Positions 58,375-64,000 of a DNA stretch of 64,000 nt are shown piece by piece. Source of the stretch: Hoeflea phototrophica DFL-43. GTDB lineage: Bacteria; Pseudomonadota; Alphaproteobacteria; Rhizobiales; Rhizobiaceae. How positions within the stretch are numbered: position 1 is the first letter of the stretch; each line of letters begins with the position of its first letter. Under the pieces are notes generated by a model. The model was given only the letters and a program-made list of their open reading frames with translations. It was not told where the DNA came from and made no database searches. Location: positions 3,049,853 through 3,113,852 of the forward strand of contig NZ_CM002917.1 of the NCBI RefSeq assembly GCF_000154705.2. The letters run 5' to 3'. Both the position numbers and the translations under genes were made by a program.

Positions 58375-59544
58375 ATGTCGCATACGTATTCAAATCAACG
58401 AATGAAAAATGTAACAAACTTTGATTTTTCAGTAAGACACAGCTATCTCGGAACAATGAATCCGAATGATGGCAAAACTGAGAAATTTCTTGGAGGAGTA
58501 CATACTTACTCCTCCGTTGAAAATTCTGAATATCCTAATTTAGCATCCCTATGGGATAGCTACTCAAGTATTTTATGGGAAAAGGGAAATCATAAAGACA
58601 ACTGCCAGGCATTCATAATTGAAATCCATGAGTTCATGTTATTGCAAAAAATTACAGCCTATGATGATTCTTTAATAGACCGGCTGATTGATTATTTCCG
58701 CAATATTGGAAACCGAAACTCAACCATCAATCGAAAACTTTCCGCACTCTATCGCTTGCTGCGGAAGGCGGAGAGGAGCGGTCAGATATCTCGACTTCCG
58801 ACATATGTTCGGCTGCGTGAACGCAATTCACGCGTGCGGTTTCTGACCGCGGAAGAAGAGTCGGCGATGTTTGATTCGATCGGCGTTCGAAATGCCCACC
58901 ACGAGCTGTTGTGCCGATTTCTGGTCGACACCGGAGCCCGGATCGGGGAAGCCCTGGCACTCAAGTGGAATGATATTCACAACAATGTCGCCACTTTCTG
59001 GATCACCAAATCCGGCAAGAGCCGGTCAGTCCCGCTCACAGTCCGCGCAGCCCATGCCGTAGAACTGGCGCGCGACTTCGCCGGATCGGGCCCGTTTTCG
59101 GACATCTCCTACGCCAATTTCAAATACAACTGGAACCACGCGCGCAAGGAAAACCGCTTTACCAACGATCCCTACATGGTGCCGCACATTCTGCGTCACA
59201 CCTGCGCCTCGCGGCTTGTTCAGGCAGGCATCGACCTGCGGCGCGTGCAGACATATCTCGGCCACCAGACCATTCAGATGACCCTGCGCTACGCTCACCT
59301 GGCGACAAACGACCTGGACCAGTGCGCCATGGCCCTCAACGCCGCCAATCTTGTTGCCGCCGACAGGTTGAAAACAATTGTAAAATCAGCGGCCGCCGCA
59401 TCAATGGTCTCAAACAAGGCCACTGCGCCCCAGAAAAATGCAAAGCGACAGACAAAGCACGCCAAAACCACACCCAGAAAGCGCGCGAATGCTGCAGCCA
59501 GGGCCACCAGCAAAGCGCCGGGGAGAACGACTGGACCACAATGA
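58375..59544 (+). CDS. Tyrosine recombinase / phage-type integrase
   Basis: A 389-residue site-specific recombinase. The catalytic set is Arg189 (GARIGEAL), His271 and Arg274 (HILRHTC), His297 (LGHQ) and the nucleophile Tyr306 (RYAHL), with Lys in TKSGKSR. The N-terminal SAM-like domain is about 50-145. The C-terminus has an extra Lys/Arg/Ala-rich tail (about 350-389) not needed for catalysis. The DNA of the first ~120 codons is AT-rich, the remainder GC-rich. It lies 59 bp upstream of tRNA-Ser, same strand, and may have inserted with an element there. Confidence 0.92.
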   Translation: MSHTYSNQRMKNVTNFDFSVRHSYLGTMNPNDGKTEKFLGGVHTYSSVENSEYPNLASLWDSYSSILWEKGNHKDNCQAFIIEIHEFMLLQKITAYDDSLIDRLIDYFRNIGNRNSTINRKLSALYRLLRKAERSGQISRLPTYVRLRERNSRVRFLTAEEESAMFDSIGVRNAHHELLCRFLVDTGARIGEALALKWNDIHNNVATFWITKSGKSRSVPLTVRAAHAVELARDFAGSGPFSDISYANFKYNWNHARKENRFTNDPYMVPHILRHTCASRLVQAGIDLRRVQTYLGHQTIQMTLRYAHLATNDLDQCAMALNAANLVAADRLKTIVKSAAAASMVSNKATAPQKNAKRQTKHAKTTPRKRANAAARATSKAPGRTTGPQ

Positions 59545-59603
59545 CCGCCTGGGCCGTAATTGCGGTTGATTACAGAGCCACGCTGCGCTAACAGACAGCC
59601 AAC

Positions 59604-59693
59604 GGAGAGGTGGCCGAGTGGTCGAAGGCGCTCCCCTGCTAAGGGAGTATACCCGGAAGGGTATCGAGGGTTCGAATCCCTTCCTCTCCGCCA
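59604..59693 (+). tRNA. tRNA-Ser (GCT)
   Basis: A class II tRNA of 90 nt with encoded CCA. The acceptor stem is GGAGAGG / CCTCTCC, and the anticodon loop is CTGCTAA in the stem CTCCC/GGGAG, giving anticodon GCT (AGC/AGU). The long variable arm TACCCGGAAGGGTA is typical of serine tRNAs; the T arm is GAGGGTTCGAATCCC. Confidence 0.95.
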
Positions 59694-60067
59694 TTTTCCA
59701 TTTCGCTCTGCCACCCGCCGACCCAAAGCGCGATGACCCCGGTTCGGACTTGGTCCTCTCTCCTCCGGCTGACGGGCACTTTAGCGACCAAGGCAGCTGG
59801 TAGACTTTGCAAGTCGGCAGCGGTTAAACCTAGGACAAACGTCTCCAATCGCACTTGCCGTCAGCTCTGTCAGCCCCTTTGGCGCCGGATGACCGGCAGG
59901 CGCTTCACCATACGATTCCCGCACGGCAATCGACCAGGCGAAGTCATTGATCTTCAAGAAACACTTGCCTGATCGAATTTTCAGCCTGAAGGTCGTCAGG
60001 AAATCCGCTAAGGAGATCTGTGCCGGGTGAGGACGCGGACCATGACACTGACAGAGGGGGAAACCAG
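59694..60067. other. Intergenic region after tRNA-Ser
   Basis: No gene is supported. Its codon pattern is mixed and no repeated copy of the tRNA 3' end (an attR candidate) is found within the window. A good ribosome-binding site (GGGGGAAA) appears just before the next gene. Confidence 0.5.
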
Positions 60068-61006
60068 ATGACCAAGACACTTGTAATCGGCGGCTACAGC
60101 GACGGGGATAAAGCGGACCTGTCAAGAACGTTCGATCCGCTGTTCCTTGCCGGTCCGGAGGATTTGGCCGGTCTGGATGACGCGGCTCGTGCAGATGTGA
60201 CAGCGGTGGCCTACAAGGGGCACAAGCCGTTTGGCGCGGCGCAGATGGACCTTTTGCCAAATCTGGGCCTGATCGCCAATTACGGCGTGGGTTATGATGC
60301 CATTGACGTTGATGCCGCAGATGCGCGGCAGATCAAGGTGACCAACACGCCTGATGTCCTCAATGATGATGTCGCCGATATCGCCGTCGGCATGATGCTG
60401 TGCCAGGGACGTGAAATGATGCAGGCCAGCGCCTGGGCACGCTCTGGAAACTGGGCCAAGAACGGCGAATACCGTCTCAACCGCAAGGTGACCGGCAGCA
60501 CGGTTGGTATCCTTGGGCTTGGACGGATCGGACGGGAAATTGCCAACCGGTTGGCCGCGTTCAAGATGGACATCCACTACTATGCCCGCTCCGAGAAGGA
60601 CACGCCGGGTTGGACCTATCACTCTGATCCCGTGAAACTGGCCGCCGCCGTGGATTTCCTTGTCGTGGCGCTTGTCGGCGGCAAGGATACCGAGAAATTC
60701 GTCTCGCGAGAGGTCATTGCAGCAATGGGTCCGCGTGGTGTGCTGATCAACATATCACGGGGGACGACCGTGGATGAGGCCGCCCTTCTCGAGGCTCTGG
60801 AGGCAAAGAAGATCGCCGGCGCGGGACTGGATGTTTTCCTCAATGAGCCGGACATCGATCCCCGGTTCTATGCATTGGAGAACGTGGTGATCCAGCCCCA
60901 TCAGGGGTCCGGCACCGTTGAAACCCGCGCCGCCATGGCGCAATTGCAGCGCGACAATATCGCTGCGTTTCACGCTGGTGAGGCCCTGCTGACAGCAGTG
61001 AACTGA
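60068..61006 (+). CDS. 2-hydroxyacid dehydrogenase (GhrB-like)
   Basis: A 312-residue D-isomer-specific dehydrogenase. Substrate domain YGVGYDAIDVDAA; NAD(P) site GILGLGRIGREIA; catalytic Arg in NISRGTTVDEAAL, Glu in DVFLNEP, His in IQPHQGSGT. It reduces glyoxylate/hydroxypyruvate-type acids or oxidises sugar acids. ATG at 60068 with GGGGG 7 nt upstream. First gene of a plus-strand pair with an aldolase. Confidence 0.9.
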   Translation: MTKTLVIGGYSDGDKADLSRTFDPLFLAGPEDLAGLDDAARADVTAVAYKGHKPFGAAQMDLLPNLGLIANYGVGYDAIDVDAADARQIKVTNTPDVLNDDVADIAVGMMLCQGREMMQASAWARSGNWAKNGEYRLNRKVTGSTVGILGLGRIGREIANRLAAFKMDIHYYARSEKDTPGWTYHSDPVKLAAAVDFLVVALVGGKDTEKFVSREVIAAMGPRGVLINISRGTTVDEAALLEALEAKKIAGAGLDVFLNEPDIDPRFYALENVVIQPHQGSGTVETRAAMAQLQRDNIAAFHAGEALLTAVN

Positions 61007-61016
61007 GGAACACCGC

Positions 61017-61784
61017 ATGCGCAAGAACGCTTTCAAGCAGGCGATCGCCGAAGGCCGCCAGCAAATTGGCATCTGGAACATGACACGCGACACGCAGCTG
61101 ACGGAGATGCTGGGAGGCTGTGGGTTTGACTGGCTGCTCATCGATTGCGAACACACGCCGAATTCAATGGCTGACGTCCTGGCCAAGCTGCAGGCGCTCA
61201 ATGGCAGCGCGACCGCGCCCGCGGTGCGGCCCACCCATCTCAACGTCGCCGAGATAAAACGGCTTCTCGATATTGGCGCACAGACACTGATCGTGCCCTA
61301 TGTGCAAACCGTCGAAGAGGCGGAGCTGGCGGTAGCGGCCGTGACCTACCCGCCGCACGGAATTCGTGGCGTCGCCGGCGGGACACGGTCCAGCCAGTAC
61401 GGGAATGTGCCGGGATACTTCGAAAATGCACGCGACGAGATTTGCCTGATCCTGCAAATCGAAACAGTCGCGGCATTGCAAAGACTTGAAGAGATCGCGG
61501 CTGTTCCGGGCATTGACGGGTTGTTCATTGGACCTGCCGACCTGGCAGCTTCAATGGGACACCCCGGCAATCCAAGCCATCCCGAAGTGGTGGAGGCTAT
61601 CATAAAGGCAATTCGCCGGATCCGGGCAGCAGGCAAGCCTGCAGGGTTCCTGTCGGCAGATCAAAAACTGCTGGATCTGGTGGTCGAAGCGGGCTGTATC
61701 TTCACCGCGATCGATATCGACGCCGGCCTTCTCCAGCGCTCGGCCAAGCTGCGCTTGGACGCCTGCAAGGGATGGAAAGCCTGA
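61017..61784 (+). CDS. HpcH/HpaI-family class II aldolase
   Basis: A 255-residue aldolase that splits 2-keto-3-deoxy or 4-hydroxy-2-oxo acids into pyruvate plus an aldehyde. Markers: DWLLIDCEHTPNS near the catalytic His, RPTHLNVAEIKRLLDIGAQTLIVPYV (in part), and the metal site LQIETVAALQ with GLFIGPADLAASMG. It begins 10 nt after the dehydrogenase stop. Confidence 0.9.
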   Translation: MRKNAFKQAIAEGRQQIGIWNMTRDTQLTEMLGGCGFDWLLIDCEHTPNSMADVLAKLQALNGSATAPAVRPTHLNVAEIKRLLDIGAQTLIVPYVQTVEEAELAVAAVTYPPHGIRGVAGGTRSSQYGNVPGYFENARDEICLILQIETVAALQRLEEIAAVPGIDGLFIGPADLAASMGHPGNPSHPEVVEAIIKAIRRIRAAGKPAGFLSADQKLLDLVVEAGCIFTAIDIDAGLLQRSAKLRLDACKGWKA

Positions 61785-61873
61785 CCCCGGCGGCAAGCTT
61801 CGCAATCCGATGCCGCCACCACCACACGGGTTGCCCTGCCGGAGTGCGCGTCTGAAAGCCCCAAGGGGTATGC

Positions 61874-62839
61874 TCATGGCGCTGGTTTGTCATCCTCCAG
61901 GTAGTAGCGGATGTTGTCCTCGAAACTGTCATCAGCCTCGAGTCCCAGCTTGATCGCTTTTTCCGGACGCATGTCAAAGCGCCATCCTTTGACAATCCGC
62001 TGGATATCCGGCTGCGCTTCCCATTTGATGAGCCTGGCCGGTTCGGGTCCTGCGACAGCGGTCATGGCATCAATCAGCTGGCGAATGGTCCACATCCGGC
62101 CCGGCATCATCATGCAGCGGTTCTGACCCAGGTCAGCCTCCGGGATCTCAGCTCCTTTGATGAGGTTTTCAACGCATTTTCGGGGAGACAGATAATAATG
62201 CGGGAAATCGTCATCGACGGGGCAGATCGCCTCCTGCCCATTCAATGGTTCGCGCAAAATCGAGGACATGAAGCTTGACGCGGCCCGGTTCGGTTTTCCC
62301 GGCCGGACCGATATCGTAGGAAGCCGGAAGCCGCGCCCATCCACAAAGCCTTTGCGCGAATAATCATTGATCAGGAGTTCACCGACTGCCTTCTGTGCGC
62401 CGTAGGATGTTTGCGGGTTGAGGAAGGTGTGGTCGACAATCGGATCCGGCACTTCCCCACCATAGACGGCAATGGACGATGTAAAGATCACGACCGGTTT
62501 CGTGCCCAAAGTCCGCGCGCGTTCGAGCACATTGAGTGTCCCCATCATGTTGATCCGCCAGCCTGCCTCGAAGTCTTCTTCGGCATGGGCAGACACGATG
62601 GCGGCCAGGAGATAGATCACCTGTGTGTCTTGCGTCACCACGCTGGCAACTGAAGCCGGATCGGCAATGTCGCATGTCGTGGTTTGGACCTCAAAAGGGG
62701 CAGCCAGAGGAGCCGGGTCGACCACGTCGGCGAGGACAAGTCTGGAAATCGGCTGCCCACGCAGAAGACCTCGTGTGGCCAGGGAGGCCGCAAGTTTCTG
62801 TCCGACAACACCTCCGCCGCCAATGATCAAAATGTTCAT
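61874..62839 (-). CDS. DenD-like NAD-dependent sugar-acid dehydrogenase/epimerase (SDR)
   Basis: A 321-residue short-chain dehydrogenase. The NAD site is IIGGGGVVGQKLA and the catalytic Tyr/Lys is in SYGAQKAVGEL. The family match is D-erythronate dehydrogenase (DenD), which oxidises C3 of a four-carbon sugar acid. It overlaps the kinase by 4 nt. The exact substrate is open, and the usual otnK/otnC partners are not next to it. Confidence 0.82.
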   Translation of the reverse strand: MNILIIGGGGVVGQKLAASLATRGLLRGQPISRLVLADVVDPAPLAAPFEVQTTTCDIADPASVASVVTQDTQVIYLLAAIVSAHAEEDFEAGWRINMMGTLNVLERARTLGTKPVVIFTSSIAVYGGEVPDPIVDHTFLNPQTSYGAQKAVGELLINDYSRKGFVDGRGFRLPTISVRPGKPNRAASSFMSSILREPLNGQEAICPVDDDFPHYYLSPRKCVENLIKGAEIPEADLGQNRCMMMPGRMWTIRQLIDAMTAVAGPEPARLIKWEAQPDIQRIVKGWRFDMRPEKAIKLGLEADDSFEDNIRYYLEDDKPAP

Positions 62840-63759
62840 GGTTGTTCTCCCTGTTGGAAAATCTCCGGCACCAAGGCGCCCGGCGCTTGAATCACCCGCG
62901 CGGCCAGAATTGTGGCGGCTTTTGCCGCATCTTGAAGTGATTTGCCCGTTGCCAGGCCGGCCATCAGACCTGCTGCGAAACTGTCACCCGCTGCGGTGCT
63001 GTCGATGACCTTGTCGACCGTACTTGTCGCCAATTCGAAAGCGCCGCCGGCTTTCGAAAAGCCGGTGAGCGGATCCGCGCCATTCTTGACCAGCACCGTT
63101 TTGGCACCGGCTTTGCAATAACGTTCTATCGTGTCCTTGGGGGTGGCGTCCCCAAACAGGGCCCCATCTTCATCAAAGCTGGGCAAGACAACATCGGCCA
63201 CACTTGCACCCAGCATCAGCCCCGCGCGCATTGTGTCTGCGTCTTCCCAGAGTCGCGGTCGCAAGTTGGTATCGAATGAAACCATCGCGCCTTGCGCCCT
63301 TGCCTGGCCGATCGCATAGCACAGGCTGCTGCGGTGCTGCGGAGAGAGTATGGCGAGCGTAATGCCCGAAAAATGCACCATGCCTGCCTGTGCCAGATGC
63401 TGCGCCAGGAACCGCTCGTCCTCGGCCAGCAACCGCGCTGCCGACTCACTGCGCCAGTAGGAAAAGCTGCGCTCGCCCGCCTCGGTTGAAATCATGTAGA
63501 GCCCTACGGTCCGGGCCGGAACGAGCCGCAAGGCATCGGTTTGAATGCCCGCCTCGCGGAAGAAACCACACATCTCATCGGAGACCGCATCTTCACCGAT
63601 TCCCGACAGATACCCCACTGTCCAGGTCTGGGGCAGCAATCGGCGCGCGTACCATGCCGTGTTGAACGTGTCGCCGGCAAACCCGCGGCGATAGGTATCT
63701 GGCGCAATTTGTGCCAGTTCCACCATGCATTCACCTATGGAGAGAAAATGCTGCTTCAC
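62836..63759 (-). CDS. PfkB-family sugar kinase, 2-keto-3-deoxygluconate kinase-like
   Basis: A 307-residue PfkB kinase. The first strand is LSIGECMVEL, the sugar-binding loop GFAGDTFNTA and the ATP/catalytic motif DSTAAGDSFAAGLM (GxGD variant AAGD). The start is a GTG at 63759, needed to keep the conserved first strand; an ATG twelve codons in would truncate it. KDG kinase is the best guess from the sequence. Confidence 0.85.
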   Translation of the reverse strand: MKQHFLSIGECMVELAQIAPDTYRRGFAGDTFNTAWYARRLLPQTWTVGYLSGIGEDAVSDEMCGFFREAGIQTDALRLVPARTVGLYMISTEAGERSFSYWRSESAARLLAEDERFLAQHLAQAGMVHFSGITLAILSPQHRSSLCYAIGQARAQGAMVSFDTNLRPRLWEDADTMRAGLMLGASVADVVLPSFDEDGALFGDATPKDTIERYCKAGAKTVLVKNGADPLTGFSKAGGAFELATSTVDKVIDSTAAGDSFAAGLMAGLATGKSLQDAAKAATILAARVIQAPGALVPEIFQQGEQP

Positions 63760-63823
63760 AGGGGCACCCGATTGTCCGCCTGCCCCGGATCACATCGTAT
63801 GGCTTCAAAGAGGCCGGCCTTGA

Positions 63824-64000
63824 TCACAGCAAATCCCTTTTGGCGAGATTGGTCATAAGCGCGCGGAGACCGAATTTCCATTGCGGGCACTCCGTGGACA
63901 GGCGAACCGTGTTTGTGAGTGTGCCCAACGAGCTTTCCGAGATTCTGACCACGTCTTCGACATGATGCGTAAACCCCTGCCCCGGCGCATCGCGGTCTTG
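63824..64000 (-). CDS. C-terminal end of an unrecognised gene (5' part off window)
   Basis: The minus-strand frame is open for 58 codons from the edge to a TGA at 63824. It ends TVRLSTECPQWKFGLRALM followed by TNLAKRDLL. It lies 64 nt before the kinase start on the same strand, fitting co-transcription. I do not recognise the family; it could be chance, as 58 codons is short. Confidence 0.4.
   Translation of the reverse strand, partial: QDRDAPGQGFTHHVEDVVRISESSLGTLTNTVRLSTECPQWKFGLRALMTNLAKRDLL

Noticed and set aside
59781..60260. 159-codon minus-strand frame downstream of tRNA-Ser
   Set aside because: It overlaps the 2-hydroxyacid dehydrogenase gene on the other strand and shows no family signature.

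Overview
The window looks like a chromosomal segment of an alphaproteobacterium of the order Hyphomicrobiales (Rhizobiales), roughly 60% GC. The reasons are the rhizobial-type porins, the nadABC/NadQ pair, the rpoZ-rsh-acpS-lepB-rnc-era-recO gene order, TIGR02301 and CC4-type small proteins, an alphaproteobacterial short flagellin and the CCCCTCCCC-type repeats. A genus close to Hoeflea or other Rhizobiaceae/Phyllobacteriaceae is likely but not proven. Most of it is ordinary core genome; accessory character is strongest at 5.3-6.6 kb (orphan flagellin), 46 kb and 58.3-60 kb (integrase plus tRNA-Ser).

Layout, left to right. 0-2.2 kb: an ArsR regulator and a coupled Atm1-type ABC exporter (exporter cut by the left edge). 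2.4-6.6 kb: a large LysM protein, a LOG-family phosphoribohydrolase and a lone flagellin. 6.7-15 kb: RarD-like permease, then a tightly overlapping minus-strand chain (DUF559, VOC, GFA, a 39-residue membrane peptide, prolyl aminopeptidase, citramalate synthase), a REP-like inverted pair, cysS, a LysE/ArgO exporter and an SRAP protein. 15-23.4 kb: NUDIX, nitroreductase, homocysteine S-methyltransferase, DUF3179, three small/secreted proteins, and the run ygfZ-HD hydrolase-phosphatase-nadQ. 23.7-30.2 kb: a periplasmic sorbosone-dehydrogenase-like protein with its dihaem cytochrome c, an AEC transporter, an SAF-domain oxidoreductase and a soluble PAS chemoreceptor.

30.5-34.1 kb is the de novo NAD operon nadABC, preceded by a perfect 12-3-12 palindrome that is probably the site for the NadQ-type regulator encoded about 11 kb away. 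Then come an MFS permease and a Tat-exported PhoX phosphatase preceded by a Pho-box-like sequence. 38.1-45.9 kb is the conserved block rpoZ, rsh, DUF2062, acpS, lepB, rnc, era, recO and a thioesterase, all on the minus strand. 46.2-51.3 kb holds a NYN protein, a family-5 uracil-DNA glycosylase, smpB, dapA and a soluble lytic transglycosylase.

51.4-58.3 kb is envelope-related: an alpha/beta hydrolase, a three-gene operon (BON/OmpA protein, an unlisted 32-residue membrane peptide, a helix-hairpin-helix membrane protein) and two divergent paralogous porins arranged like the Brucella omp2 locus, both with the ribosome-binding site placed in the loop of the same small hairpin. 58.4-59.7 kb has a compositionally mosaic tyrosine recombinase upstream of tRNA-Ser(GCT). 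The right end carries sugar-acid catabolism genes (2-hydroxyacid dehydrogenase, HpcH/HpaI aldolase, DenD-like dehydrogenase, KDG-kinase-like kinase) and the 3' end of an unrecognised gene.
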